DNA of 64,000 nucleotides from Gammaproteobacteria bacterium (GCA_016218365.1 JACREF010000011.1:197094-261093), one strand, 5' to 3'. Shown: positions 17,297-26,613, counted from the stretch's first letter. Numbers and translations: made by a program. The notes: a model not told the origin generated them from the sequence alone.

Positions 17297-18586
17297 GTGG
17301 ATAAAAATATAACAGTATGGCCGCTACGGCCCGTCATTGTCATGGCGCTGCTGTTTACCATCATCGGTGTGCTGGCGCCGTTGCCGGCCAACGCGGTTCC
17401 GGCCTTTGCCCGGCAGACCGGCGCCACCTGCGACAGCTGTCATTTTCAGCATTTCCCGGCCTTGAACAGTTTTGGCCGTGCCTTCAAGCAAACGGCCTAC
17501 ACGATGTCCGGCACTGAGGAAAACGTCGAGACGAATAATCTGTCGCTGCCGCGTGATCTGAGCGCATCGTTGATCACCAAGGTCCGCTATCAGAAATCCA
17601 ATGGTACAGGCACGGCGACCGACACCGGTGAGCTGCAGTTCCCCGATGAGGCGGCGCTGCTGATCGGCGGTCGCGGCGGCAACAACCTCGGCTTTCTGTT
17701 TGAGTTCGTGACCTTTGGCGCAGCCGATACCGGTACTGGAGAGATCACAGTGGGGCCACCTGATGTTGCTGATACCGGTAGTGGTGATGTCTCATTGTTC
17801 GGCTCCTTCAAGGCCCATTTCAACCATCAGGTCAAGGGTACCAATGTCGGTGCGGTGCTCTTTACCACCGACAGCGGCGGGGTGTCATACGGCTTTGAGC
17901 TGCTGAACACCGGCGCCCAGCGTTTCCTGCGTCCGGCCGAGGACCGTCAGGCCACGTCGGCACAACAGTGGCTGAACCTGGGATCGGGTGCGGCCGAGGG
18001 GGTGGCGCTGGTGGCCTCCAATGACACCGGCTTTGCCAATCTGACGCTGTGGACACCGAATCACGGCAACGCCGCCGTCAACGGCACGGCGACCTATCTG
18101 CGCGCGGCCTGGATGCCGATGCTCGGCGGCTGGGACAGTGGTCTTGGGTTTCAGTACTTCAGTGGTTCAGCTTCACGTAACGCCGGCAGTGGCGGGGATG
18201 TTGACACCGACGGCTGGGCCATCGATGCCCAGTCGCAGGGGATGCTGGGCAAAAAACCGGCCGGTGTGTATCTGAGTTATGCCACTGTAGACGCTGGCTC
18301 TCGTAATCTGTTCAATCAGGACACGAATGCCAACAAGAAACAGGCATGGTCGGTGCTCGGTGAGCTGGGTGTCATCCCTGATCGAATGACGGTGCAACTG
18401 GGTTATCTCGATGGTGATAGCGGTGCAGTGACCGGCAGCAGCGATCAACGCTGGATGACCGGTATCACCTGGCTGGTGGCGCAGAATGCCCAGCTGGTGT
18501 TGTGGAACACCCAGTACAGCGGCGACGTCAAACTGGACGGCGGCGGGGATAACATCACCTCAGTGATGCTGTTTGCGGCGTTCTGA
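17297..18586 (+). CDS. Cyc2-like monohaem cytochrome fused to an outer-membrane porin
   Basis: A 429-residue exported protein. A signal peptide (about 1-33, ending PANA) is followed by VPAFARQTGATCDSCHFQHF (about 34-53), with one haem c motif CDSCH. FGRAFKQTAYTM comes next, then roughly 360 residues of beta-strand-rich sequence typical of an outer-membrane barrel ending in MLFAAF (C-terminal Phe). One N-terminal CXXCH within an FARQTG context plus a porin is the layout of Cyc2, the outer-membrane cytochrome of iron oxidisers and a biocathode electron-uptake candidate. The length (about 400-480 in the family) fits. The start is GTG with GGAG 8 bases upstream. Alternative: an uncharacterised haem-binding outer-membrane protein. 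Divergent from SQR. Confidence 0.65.
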   Translation: MDKNITVWPLRPVIVMALLFTIIGVLAPLPANAVPAFARQTGATCDSCHFQHFPALNSFGRAFKQTAYTMSGTEENVETNNLSLPRDLSASLITKVRYQKSNGTGTATDTGELQFPDEAALLIGGRGGNNLGFLFEFVTFGAADTGTGEITVGPPDVADTGSGDVSLFGSFKAHFNHQVKGTNVGAVLFTTDSGGVSYGFELLNTGAQRFLRPAEDRQATSAQQWLNLGSGAAEGVALVASNDTGFANLTLWTPNHGNAAVNGTATYLRAAWMPMLGGWDSGLGFQYFSGSASRNAGSGGDVDTDGWAIDAQSQGMLGKKPAGVYLSYATVDAGSRNLFNQDTNANKKQAWSVLGELGVIPDRMTVQLGYLDGDSGAVTGSSDQRWMTGITWLVAQNAQLVLWNTQYSGDVKLDGGGDNITSVMLFAAF

Positions 18587-18587
18587 C

Positions 18588-18790
18588 AGTTTGTTTGGGG
18601 TCAGAGTAGAATGGCACTTACTTCTAGTTTGTTTGGGGTCAGAGTAGAATGGCACTTACTTCTTAAGCGTTTTTGATAGGAGGTAACCTGGGTTGAACGG
18701 AGTGAAACCCGGGTTTCGCTGTCGCTTAACCCAGGCTACCCGCCGGCTACCTCTTTAAGTGCGATGAGTTTTTACTCTGACCCCAAACTG
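18588..18790. repeat. RAYT-type composite element with inverted ends and an internal REPIN
   Basis: The element begins with two tandem 38-base copies (18588-18625 and 18626-18663) containing GTTTGGGGTCAGAGTAGAAT. It ends with an inverted version of that motif (TTTACTCTGACCCCAAACTG, to 18790). Inside lies a head-to-head REP pair (18683-18739: GTAACCTGGGTTGAACGG ... TTAACCCAGGCTAC). A near-identical segment in the opposite orientation is at 56338-56439, and single REP copies flank the RAYT transposase at 42.3-42.8 kb. No gene lies in this 225-base gap. Confidence 0.85.
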
Positions 18791-18811
18791 AACTGCAAAC
18801 TGATTCTGCTG

Positions 18812-19342
18812 CTAGCCCCTGGACTTCACCCGCCGCAGCTGGCGGCGCTGCTGCCAGCTGCGGCGGATCTGCCATACCCACAAGGCGCGGACCAGCAGAT
18901 AGCCGAGGATGGCGCTGACCAGGCTGAGTAACAAGCAGCCTATCAGGAACGGTTGCCAGATGCGGGCAAAGGTGGTGGTCAGCCAGTTGAAGGTCATTTC
19001 GAACGGCACATCATGCGGGGCGATCTGCATGATCCAGGCGCCGGCATGGTAGGCAAAATAGAACACCGGTGCGATGGTCACCGGGTTGTTGATCCATACG
19101 GTTGCCACGGCCAGCGGGATGTTGACGCGCAGCATCACGGCCAGTGCCGCGGCCAGCAGCATGTGAAACGGCAACGGCAGGAAGGCAATGAACAGGCCGA
19201 TCGCAATGCTGCCTGGTACCGAGTGCCGGTTCATGTGCCACAGGTTCGGGTGATGCAGCAGCGTGCCGAAGCGGGACAGCACCTGGTGGTTGCGCAGCCT
19301 GGTCTGGTCCGGGATTAGCCGTTTAAGCAGTTTTTTTGGCAT
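18812..19342 (-). CDS. DUF2062 membrane protein
   Basis: A 176-residue inner-membrane protein of the DUF2062 family. The family start is MPKKLLKRLIPD; the open frame allows five more codons to 19357. Signatures are HMNRHSVPGSIAIGLFIAFL then PLPFHMLLAA (about 40-70), WINNPVTIAPVFYFAYHAG (about 82-100) and a C-terminal transmembrane segment (about 135-158) followed by a basic Arg/Gln tail. The role of the family is unknown. It is divergent from comEC, with start codons only about 35 bases apart, a common neighbour relationship in gammaproteobacteria. Confidence 0.9.
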   Translation of the reverse strand: MPKKLLKRLIPDQTRLRNHQVLSRFGTLLHHPNLWHMNRHSVPGSIAIGLFIAFLPLPFHMLLAAALAVMLRVNIPLAVATVWINNPVTIAPVFYFAYHAGAWIMQIAPHDVPFEMTFNWLTTTFARIWQPFLIGCLLLSLVSAILGYLLVRALWVWQIRRSWQQRRQLRRVKSRG

Positions 19343-19377
19343 ACTGGACGCGAACATCTTCCCAGGGACGGGACATC

Positions 19378-21708
19378 ATGCGCAATGGAACGCTGGCATT
19401 CCTGGCGGGCATCGTTGCCGTACAGTTGCTGCCGCAGCTCCCTGATGTACGCTGGGCATGGTGGCTGTTCCCGATCGTTATTATTGTCTGCCTTCCGTGG
19501 TCGCGCCGTCTGCGCATCCCGCTGCTGATCGGCGGCGGCTTCCTCTACGCACTATGGCGTGCCGATCTGATCTTGTCAAATCGCCTGCCCGAGGCGCTGT
19601 CCGGCCAGGATCTGCAGGTGACCGGTGTCATCGCGGATCTACCCGATCGCAGCCGCGAACGCGTCAGTTTCACGCTGCGTGTTGAAAAGATCATGACTGA
19701 TGGCCGGCCGATCAGCGGGCCACAGCGGCTGCGCATCAGCTGGTATCCGCGGACCGGGTACCTGCCTGCAGTGCACGCGGCGCAGCGCTGGCAGTTGTCC
19801 GTGCGCGTCAAAACACCGCATGGCATGATGAACCCTGGCGGATTTGATTATGAGGGTTACCTGTTCCGCGCGCGCATCGATGCCACCGGCTATGTGCGTG
19901 ACGGGGCTGGCGAGGTCAATCGGCATCTGGGTGTGGCCACGGATCCACGGTCGCGATTGCAGCAGTTTCGTGACCAGTTGTCGCAGCGGATCGCCGGGCA
20001 ATTGCAGGGCAGGGCCTGTGCCGGCATCGTCCGGGCGCTGGTGGTCGGTGATACCGGGGCGATCACGTATACCCAGTGGCAGGTGTTTCGTGATACCGGC
20101 ACTGTCCATTTGATCGCGATCTCGGGCATGCATGTCACATTGATCGCCGGTGCCGCGTATGTCCTGATGCGGTGGTTATGGCGGCTGACGGGGCGCTGGT
20201 GCCTGCGCTGGCCGGCCCCGCAGGTTGCAGCATTGGCCGGTATGCTGGTGGCGGTGATCTATGCGGCGCTGGCCGGTTTCACGATCCCGACCCAACGGGC
20301 GCTGGTGATGACGACGGTGCTGATGCTGGCCGTGTGGCGGCGCTGTACCGTGTTGCCCGGCCATACCTTGAGTGTGGCGTTGATGCTGGTGTTGCTGCTC
20401 GATCCGCTGGCGGTGCTGGCCGGTGGTTTCTGGCTGTCGTTTGTCGCCGTGGCCGTCATCTGTTATGCAATGATGTACCGGATCAGTGATCGCGGCCTGT
20501 GGTGGCGCTGGGGCCGGTTGCATCTGCTGATGATGATCGGGCTGATGCCGGCCTTGCTGTTGCTGTTCCAGCAACTGCCATGGCTGTCGCCGCTGGCCAA
20601 TTTCATTGCGATCCCGTGGATCGATGTGCTGGTGGTGCCGGCGGCACTGCTCGGCGGCCTGCTCTCTGGCGTGTTTCCTTTTTTAAGCAAGATATTATTG
20701 TTGTTTTCTAATCTTATGCTCGAAGGTCTGTGGCCGTTGTTGCATGCCCTGGCCGATGTGCGCGGCGGGCAATGGTGGCAGCACCATCCGCCGCTGTGGT
20801 CGCTGTTGCCGGCGCTGATCGGTGTGGCGTTGCTGCTGGCACCGCGCGGCTGGCCTGGGCGCTGGCTGGGGGTGATCTGGCTGCTACCGCTGGTGACGTA
20901 TACAGCCCCCAGGCCGGCGCCGGGCGCAGTATGGTTTAGCTTGCTCGATGTCGGTCAGGGTCTGGCCGCGGTGATCCAGACCTCACAGCATACGCTGGTC
21001 TATGACACCGGCCCGCGTCTTGGTGAAACGCTCGATAGCGGGCGCACGGTGCTGCTGCCGTATCTGCGCGACCATGGTGTCGGGCGTGTCGATGTGCTGA
21101 TGATCGGCCACAGCGATCTTGATCATCGCGGGGGTGCCGAGTCGCTGTATCAGGGCATCCCGGTCCGCGATGTCCTGGGCAGCGAACCCGGGCGTCTGCC
21201 GGCCATGCTGCACAGCCGCCGTTGCCAGGCAGGTCAGCGCTGGTCATGGGATCAGGTGGAGCTCGCCGTTATCCATCCGCAACCGGGCAGTTTCTTCACC
21301 GGCAATAATGGTTCCTGTGTATTGCAGGTCACGGCACGCGGTGGCCGCGTGTTGCTGGCCGGTGATATCGAGGCACCTGCGGAGCGGCAGCTGCTTGCCG
21401 GCATGGGTACAGCGCTGCGTGCCGACATCCTGGTGGCGCCGCACCACGGCAGCCGCACCTCATCGACACCCGAGTTCATCGATCAGGTACAACCCCGTTA
21501 TGTGCTGTTTGCCGCCGGGTACCTGAACCGCTTTCATCTGCCACGCGATGACATCGTTGACCGCTATCGCCGGCACCAGGCCATGCTGCTGTCCAGCGGT
21601 TTGCACGGCGCGGTGATGTTTCATATCGATGATCAGGGTATCGCGCCACCCGGTCTGTACCGGCAGCAGGGGCGGCGTTACTGGCACCGCCCGCCGGGGC
21701 GCTTTTGA
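19378..21708 (+). CDS. comEC: DNA internalisation protein ComEC/Rec2
   Basis: A 776-residue inner-membrane protein forming the channel through which single-stranded DNA enters during natural transformation. It has an N-terminal membrane and OB-fold region (about 1-200), the competence membrane domain (about 210-480) with GLRA-type core VRALVVGDTGAI, HLIAISGMHVTLIAG and ALAGFTIPTQRALVM, and a C-terminal metallo-beta-lactamase-like domain (about 515-760) with FSLLDVGQGLA, IGHSDLDHRGG and APHHGSRTS. ATG at 19378 is preceded by GGGACGGGA and gives the family N-terminus; 14 further upstream codons (TTG start) are unlikely. It leads the comEC-exbB-exbD-msbA-lpxK-trm112-kdsB run. Confidence 0.95.
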   Translation: MRNGTLAFLAGIVAVQLLPQLPDVRWAWWLFPIVIIVCLPWSRRLRIPLLIGGGFLYALWRADLILSNRLPEALSGQDLQVTGVIADLPDRSRERVSFTLRVEKIMTDGRPISGPQRLRISWYPRTGYLPAVHAAQRWQLSVRVKTPHGMMNPGGFDYEGYLFRARIDATGYVRDGAGEVNRHLGVATDPRSRLQQFRDQLSQRIAGQLQGRACAGIVRALVVGDTGAITYTQWQVFRDTGTVHLIAISGMHVTLIAGAAYVLMRWLWRLTGRWCLRWPAPQVAALAGMLVAVIYAALAGFTIPTQRALVMTTVLMLAVWRRCTVLPGHTLSVALMLVLLLDPLAVLAGGFWLSFVAVAVICYAMMYRISDRGLWWRWGRLHLLMMIGLMPALLLLFQQLPWLSPLANFIAIPWIDVLVVPAALLGGLLSGVFPFLSKILLLFSNLMLEGLWPLLHALADVRGGQWWQHHPPLWSLLPALIGVALLLAPRGWPGRWLGVIWLLPLVTYTAPRPAPGAVWFSLLDVGQGLAAVIQTSQHTLVYDTGPRLGETLDSGRTVLLPYLRDHGVGRVDVLMIGHSDLDHRGGAESLYQGIPVRDVLGSEPGRLPAMLHSRRCQAGQRWSWDQVELAVIHPQPGSFFTGNNGSCVLQVTARGGRVLLAGDIEAPAERQLLAGMGTALRADILVAPHHGSRTSSTPEFIDQVQPRYVLFAAGYLNRFHLPRDDIVDRYRRHQAMLLSSGLHGAVMFHIDDQGIAPPGLYRQQGRRYWHRPPGRF

Positions 21709-21764
21709 CCCCGGTGAAAATCCAGTATCATGGCCGTTGGATTTAACCAGAAGGTGCGCGCAAC

Positions 21765-22400
21765 GTGTGGGAGATAGTGGTATCCGGCGGCTGGGTCATG
21801 CTGCCGATCATCCTGGGGTCGGTCGTGGCGGTGGCCATCATCGGTGAACGGTTCTGGTTCCTGCAACGCAAAAAGATCTGCCCGGCCGATCTGGTGCCGA
21901 ACATCCTCAAATGGATCAAGAACGGCCAGCTCGATGCCCAGCGCATTGGCATGCTGCGTGACGGCTCACCGCTGGGCCGGATCCTGGCCGCCGGGCTGGT
22001 CAACCGCCAGCATGGCCGCGAGGTCGTCAAGGAGAGCATCGAGGACGCCGGCCGCCATGTCGTCGCCGATCTCGAACGTTACCTGCCATCGCTGGGCATG
22101 ATCGCCTCGGTCGAGCCGTTGCTCGGTCTGCTGGGCACGGTATTCGGCATGATCCAGATCTTCACCGTCATTACCACCTCCGGCATCGGCAATCCGACGG
22201 TGCTGGCCGGCGGCATCGCCCAGGCGCTGATCACCACCGCCGCCGGGCTGCTGGTCGCGATCCCGACGCTGCTGTTCTATCACTACCTGCGCAGCCGCGT
22301 CGAGGCGCTGGTGCTCGGCATGGAGCAGGAGGCGATCAAATTGGTCGAGATCATCATGAATGAGCGCGAGAATGATATCGAGGCAGGACGCCGCAAGTGA
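21765..22400 (+). CDS. exbB: MotA/TolQ/ExbB proton-channel family protein
   Basis: A 211-residue inner-membrane protein with three transmembrane segments (about 8-30, 105-130, 150-175). Family motifs are EDAGRHVVADLERYLPSLG, ASVEPLLGLLGTVFGMIQIF and GGIAQALITTAAGLLVAIPT. It forms, with the following ExbD-type protein, a proton-driven energy module; in this msbA-linked location its client is unknown and probably not classical TonB. The start is GTG, 56 bases after comEC. It overlaps the exbD gene by 4 bases. Confidence 0.93.
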   Translation: MWEIVVSGGWVMLPIILGSVVAVAIIGERFWFLQRKKICPADLVPNILKWIKNGQLDAQRIGMLRDGSPLGRILAAGLVNRQHGREVVKESIEDAGRHVVADLERYLPSLGMIASVEPLLGLLGTVFGMIQIFTVITTSGIGNPTVLAGGIAQALITTAAGLLVAIPTLLFYHYLRSRVEALVLGMEQEAIKLVEIIMNERENDIEAGRRK

Positions 22401-22810
22401 ACCTGCGACCGTTGCGCCGTCACCAGGAGCCGGAGATCAGCCTTGCGCCGCTGATCGATGTGGTGTTTCTGCTGCTGATCTTCTTCATGGTGACGGCGAG
22501 TTTCACCCGTGAGGCGGAGCTGTCGATTGATCTGCCGGAGGCCTCCTCAGCGACACCGCCGCAGGACCAGAACACGATCGATGTGACGATCGACGTCCAG
22601 GGACGGTTTTATGTCAACCAGAAACTGGTTGTCAACCGCAAGCTCGACAGCCTGAAACAGGCGCTGCAACAGCTCACCAAGCCGGACAGTGAACCATTGC
22701 TGGTGATCACGGCCGATGCCAACACCCCGCATCAGGCCGTGGTGATGGTGATGGATGCCGCACGCCAGCTCGGCATCCTGCATGTCTCGCTGGCGACCCG
22801 GCAGCCCTGA
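22397..22810 (+). CDS. exbD: Biopolymer transport protein ExbD/TolR family
   Basis: A 137-residue protein with one N-terminal transmembrane segment (about 16-38, LAPLIDVVFLLLIFFMVTAS). This segment carries the conserved aspartate of the proton path, and a periplasmic domain follows (about 45-135). The GTG start overlaps the preceding exbB stop (GTGA). msbA begins 5 bases after its stop, indicating a shared mRNA. Pairing with the upstream gene is the main evidence for function as a proton-driven stator-like complex. Confidence 0.93.
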   Translation: MNLRPLRRHQEPEISLAPLIDVVFLLLIFFMVTASFTREAELSIDLPEASSATPPQDQNTIDVTIDVQGRFYVNQKLVVNRKLDSLKQALQQLTKPDSEPLLVITADANTPHQAVVMVMDAARQLGILHVSLATRQP

Positions 22811-22815
22811 TCCTG

Positions 22816-24594
22816 ATGACCGACGACACCGAGATCCACGACGGTCTGGTGATCTATCGCCGCCTGCTGGCCTATGCGCGCAGTTATGTCGGTATCTTTG
22901 CACTGGCGGCGCTGGCGATGGTGATCCAGGCGGCGACCAATGCCAGCCTGTCGGTGGTCATGAAGCCGATGCTCGATGGCAGCTTCGTCGACAAGGATCC
23001 GTTCTGGATCGGCCTGATCCCGCTGGCACTGATCGCCATTGCCGTGGTCCGTGGCGCCAGCGGTTTTGCCGTGACCTATCTGATGTCGTGGATCGGACGC
23101 CAGGTGATCCGCCGGCTGCGCGGCGAGATCTTCGACCGGCTGTTGCGGCTGCCGGCAGCCTATTTTGACCGCAGTTCGACCGGTACGCTGGTATCGAAGA
23201 TGACCTTTGATGTCGAGCAGGTGTCGATGGCGGTGACCCAGACCATCAAGATCCTGATCCTCGATCTGCTGACGGTGCTGTTTCTGCTCGGCTGGATGTT
23301 CTATCTGAACTGGAAGCTGTCCTTGCTGTTCTTTCTGCTCGGACCGGTGGTGGCAGGGCTGGTGTTGTACGTCAACCGCCGTTTCCGCCGCATCAGCACC
23401 CGGATCCAGAATTCGATGGGTGATGTGACCCAGGTGACCGAACAGGCGATTGCCGGTCATCGCATCGTCCGGATCTTTGGTGGCCGCGTGCAGGAAAACC
23501 ACGTCTTTTCCCGTGCCAATGAGCTGAACCAGAAACAGAACATGAAGTTGACGGTGACCGGTGAGACCAGTGTCCAGGTCATCCAGCTGGTGGTGGCGCT
23601 GTGTCTGGCCGGTGTCATCTACCTGTCGACCGTCAATACCATGCTGGCGTCGATCTCGGTCGGTACCTTTGTCTCGTTCATCATGGCGATGATGATGCTG
23701 TTGTCGCCGATCAAGCGTCTGACCACCGTCAATGCGGCGCTGCAGCGTGGCATCTCGGCGGCGCAAAGCATCTTTACACTGATCGATCATCCGTGTGAAC
23801 AGGACAGCGGCACACGCTGCATCGAGAGGGTGCGCGGCGAGGTCGAGTACCGGGATGTCAGTTTCAGTTATGATGACAGCAAGGGCGATGTGCTGCGTCA
23901 TATCAATCTGCGGGTGTTACCCGGCCAGAGTGTGGCCTTCGTCGGCCGCTCCGGCAGTGGCAAGAGTACGCTGGTCAATCTGCTGCCGCGCTTTTATGAA
24001 TTGCAGCAGGGACAGCTGTTGCTCGATGGCATCGACATCCGTGAACTGACGCTCGACAGCCTGCGCGACCAGATCGCCCTGGTCAGTCAGGAGGTGACGT
24101 TGTTCAACGACACTATCGCCAACAATATCGCCTACGGCAAGCTGGCCACCGCCAGCCGTGAACATATCCTGCAGGTGGCGCAGGCCGCGCGGCTGATGGA
24201 GTTCATCGAGCGCCTGCCGCAGGGGCTTGATACCGTCATCGGCGAGCGCGGCATGTTGCTGTCGGGTGGCCAGCGGCAGCGCATCGCCATCGCCCGCGCG
24301 CTGCTGAAGGACGCGCCGATCCTGATCCTTGATGAGGCAACCTCGGCGCTCGATACCGAGTCCGAGCGCTATATCCAGGCGGCGCTGGAGGCATTGATGA
24401 AGAACCGCACCACCTTTGTCATCGCCCACCGGCTGTCGACGATCGAATCCTGTGACATCATCCATGCCATGGAGCAGGGGCGTATCGTCGAGTCGGGTAC
24501 CCATCGCGAGCTGCTGGCGCGCGGCGGCTATTACGCCAGCCTGTACGCCATGCAGTTTTCGGCCAGTCCTGATCCAGTGGTGCTGGCGGACTGA
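22816..24594 (+). CDS. msbA: Lipid A export ATP-binding/permease protein MsbA
   Basis: A 592-residue ABC half-transporter that flips core-lipid A across the inner membrane. The membrane domain (about 1-320, six helices) includes LRGEIFDRLLRLPAAYFDR. The ATPase domain (about 345-580) has Walker A FVGRSGSGKSTLVNLLPRFY, signature LLSGGQRQRIAIARALLKDA, Walker B ILILDEATSALD and the switch in FVIAHRLST. The order msbA-lpxK-trm112-kdsB is the classical lipopolysaccharide cluster and supports MsbA over other exporters. Confidence 0.96.
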   Translation: MTDDTEIHDGLVIYRRLLAYARSYVGIFALAALAMVIQAATNASLSVVMKPMLDGSFVDKDPFWIGLIPLALIAIAVVRGASGFAVTYLMSWIGRQVIRRLRGEIFDRLLRLPAAYFDRSSTGTLVSKMTFDVEQVSMAVTQTIKILILDLLTVLFLLGWMFYLNWKLSLLFFLLGPVVAGLVLYVNRRFRRISTRIQNSMGDVTQVTEQAIAGHRIVRIFGGRVQENHVFSRANELNQKQNMKLTVTGETSVQVIQLVVALCLAGVIYLSTVNTMLASISVGTFVSFIMAMMMLLSPIKRLTTVNAALQRGISAAQSIFTLIDHPCEQDSGTRCIERVRGEVEYRDVSFSYDDSKGDVLRHINLRVLPGQSVAFVGRSGSGKSTLVNLLPRFYELQQGQLLLDGIDIRELTLDSLRDQIALVSQEVTLFNDTIANNIAYGKLATASREHILQVAQAARLMEFIERLPQGLDTVIGERGMLLSGGQRQRIAIARALLKDAPILILDEATSALDTESERYIQAALEALMKNRTTFVIAHRLSTIESCDIIHAMEQGRIVESGTHRELLARGGYYASLYAMQFSASPDPVVLAD

Positions 24595-24600
24595 TCGGCT

Positions 24601-25605
24601 GTGGGCAGGCCGCCTTCTGATCGTGCCAGTCAGCAACGCCCCGCTTACGGCGAGCGCTGGGGCGTCGTGTCGGTGCTGGTGTGGCCGCTGAGCCTGCTGT
24701 TCCGGGCGGTGGCCAGCCTGCGTCGGCGTCTATACCGCAACGGCATGCTGACGGTCGTTAGATTGCCGGTGCCGGTCATCATTGTCGGCAATATCACCGC
24801 CGGTGGCACCGGCAAGACCCCGCTGGTCATCCATCTGGTCCAGATCCTTCGCAAGGCCGGCTACCGGCCGGGTGTCATCGCCCGCGGCTATCGCGGTCGC
24901 GCCCGTCACTGGCCGCAGGCCGTCAGCGCTGGCAGTGATCCATCGCAGGTGGGTGATGAGCCGGTGTTGATCGCGCTACGCGGCGATTGTCCGGTGATGG
25001 TCGGACCGGACCGGGTTGCCGCCGCGCAGGCGCTGCTGGCCAGTCACGATTGCAATGTGCTGATCAGCGATGACGGCCTGCAGCACTACCGTCTCGGTCG
25101 CAACATCGAGATCGTCGTGATCGACGGCCTGCGTCGCTTCGGCAATGGCGGATTTCTGCCGGCGGGTCCATTGCGTGAACCGTTATCGCGCTTGGCCGAG
25201 GCCGACGCCATCGTCACCCATGGCGGCACGCCGCATCGCCATGACTTTGCGATGCAGCTCAGACCGGGCGTATTCTACAACCTCACCAATCCGGCGCAGC
25301 AGCTGGAGCTGACGGCCTTCACACAGCGCCAGGTGCATGCCGTGGCCGGGATCGGCCACCCGGCACGATTCTTTGCCGCGCTGCGTGCGCTGGGGTGTGT
25401 GGTGCAGGAACATCCCTTTGCCGATCACCATCCGTTTGCCGCCAGTGACATCGACTTTGGTGATGCGTTGCCGGTCATCATGACCGAAAAGGACGCGGTC
25501 AAATGCCGCGGCTTCGCCGGCGCCACTGTCTGGGTGTTGCAGGTCGAGGCCGAGCTGTCGGCCAGCTTTGATCAACGGGTCTTTGCCCTGCTGGCCGAGT
25601 GTTGA
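24601..25605 (+). CDS. lpxK: Tetraacyldisaccharide 4'-kinase LpxK
   Basis: A 334-residue kinase that phosphorylates the 4' position of the lipid A disaccharide at the inner membrane. The P-loop region is VPVIIVGNITAGGTGKTPL (about 57-75), followed by YRPGVIARGYRGR (about 88-100) and LISDDGLQHYRLGRNIEIVV (about 153-172), all diagnostic. A hydrophobic N-terminal segment (about 20-38) would anchor it. It starts with GTG six bases after msbA. Confidence 0.96.
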   Translation: MGRPPSDRASQQRPAYGERWGVVSVLVWPLSLLFRAVASLRRRLYRNGMLTVVRLPVPVIIVGNITAGGTGKTPLVIHLVQILRKAGYRPGVIARGYRGRARHWPQAVSAGSDPSQVGDEPVLIALRGDCPVMVGPDRVAAAQALLASHDCNVLISDDGLQHYRLGRNIEIVVIDGLRRFGNGGFLPAGPLREPLSRLAEADAIVTHGGTPHRHDFAMQLRPGVFYNLTNPAQQLELTAFTQRQVHAVAGIGHPARFFAALRALGCVVQEHPFADHHPFAASDIDFGDALPVIMTEKDAVKCRGFAGATVWVLQVEAELSASFDQRVFALLAEC

Positions 25606-25654
25606 AAGAGGGCTGATTTGCTAGAATGTATCGGCAGTCTGTCGAGGAGATGAT

Positions 25655-25861
25655 ATGGACAAAAGATTACTGGAGATCCTGGCCTGCCCGTTGTGCAAGG
25701 GGCCGCTGGTCTATCATAAGGGTGGGCATAAGGGTGGGCACAACGCCGAACAGGAACTGATCTGCAAGATCGACCGCCTGGCCTATCCGGTACGTGATGG
25801 CATCCCGGTCATGCTGCAGGATGAGGCGCGGCAGTTGCCGGCGGATGAGGAGGTTGAATGA
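25655..25861 (+). CDS. Trm112-family small zinc-binding protein (YcaR-like)
   Basis: A 68-residue protein with the Trm112 fold: [16 protein letters not shown] (5-20) and [20 protein letters not shown] (36-55). GAGGAG lies upstream of the ATG. Proteobacterial YcaR proteins sit between lpxK and kdsB as here; their role is unclear. An exact 12-base tandem duplication (25715-25726 and 25727-25738) adds the residues HKGG a second time, lengthening the loop where many homologues have a few residues. Its stop overlaps the kdsB start (ATGA). Confidence 0.92.
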   Translation: MDKRLLEILACPLCKGPLVYHKGGHKGGHNAEQELICKIDRLAYPVRDGIPVMLQDEARQLPADEEVE

Positions 25862-26613
25862 AGTTTACCGTGGTCATCCCGGCGCGGCATGGCTCCAGCC
25901 GCCTGCCGGGCAAACCGTTGCTCGATATTGCCGGCAAACCGATGATCCAGCATGTCCATCAGCGCGCGCTGGACAGCGGTGCACGTCAGGTGATCATCGC
26001 CACCGATGACCGGCGGATCGCCGAGGTCGCGCAGCAGTTTGGCGCCATGGTCTGCATGACCTCGGCCGATCACCCGACCGGCACCGACCGGCTGGCCGAG
26101 GTCATCGAGACCATGAAGATTGATGAAGACAGCATCGTTGTCAATCTGCAGGGTGATGAGCCGCTGATGCCCGCTGCGCTGATCCACCAGGTGGCGGAGG
26201 GCTTGCAGCATCACCCGCAGGCCAGTGTCGCGACCTTGTGTGTGCAGATCCATGAGGCCGCGGAATTGTTCGATCCGCATGCCGTCAAGGTGGTCATGGA
26301 CAAGGACGGCTATGCCTTGTATTTCAGCCGTGCGGCGATGCCGTGGGACCGCGATGCCTTCAGTGTCAGCACCGACAGCCTGCCGCAGCGTTCGGAACAT
26401 TACCGCCATCTCGGTCTGTATGCCTACCGCGCCGGGTTTGTCCGCCAGTATGTGCATCTGGCGCGCTGCGCACTCGAGGAGATGGAGTCACTGGAACAGC
26501 TGCGGGTGTTATGGCACGGCTATCGCATTCACGTCGGCATCGCCCGCGAACGCCCGGGGCACGGTGTCGACACCGCCAGCGACCTGGAACGGGTCCGGCA
26601 GTTGATGCAATGA
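25858..26613 (+). CDS. kdsB: 3-deoxy-manno-octulosonate cytidylyltransferase (CMP-Kdo synthetase)
   Basis: A 251-residue nucleotidyltransferase that activates Kdo with CTP for addition to lipid A. Signature motifs are [17 protein letters not shown] (4-20), [14 protein letters not shown] (about 44-57), [12 protein letters not shown] (about 76-87) and [12 protein letters not shown] (about 98-109), plus [13 protein letters not shown]. The ATG overlaps the Trm112 stop by 4 bases. It is the last lipopolysaccharide gene of the cluster. Confidence 0.97.
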   Translation: MKFTVVIPARHGSSRLPGKPLLDIAGKPMIQHVHQRALDSGARQVIIATDDRRIAEVAQQFGAMVCMTSADHPTGTDRLAEVIETMKIDEDSIVVNLQGDEPLMPAALIHQVAEGLQHHPQASVATLCVQIHEAAELFDPHAVKVVMDKDGYALYFSRAAMPWDRDAFSVSTDSLPQRSEHYRHLGLYAYRAGFVRQYVHLARCALEEMESLEQLRVLWHGYRIHVGIARERPGHGVDTASDLERVRQLMQ

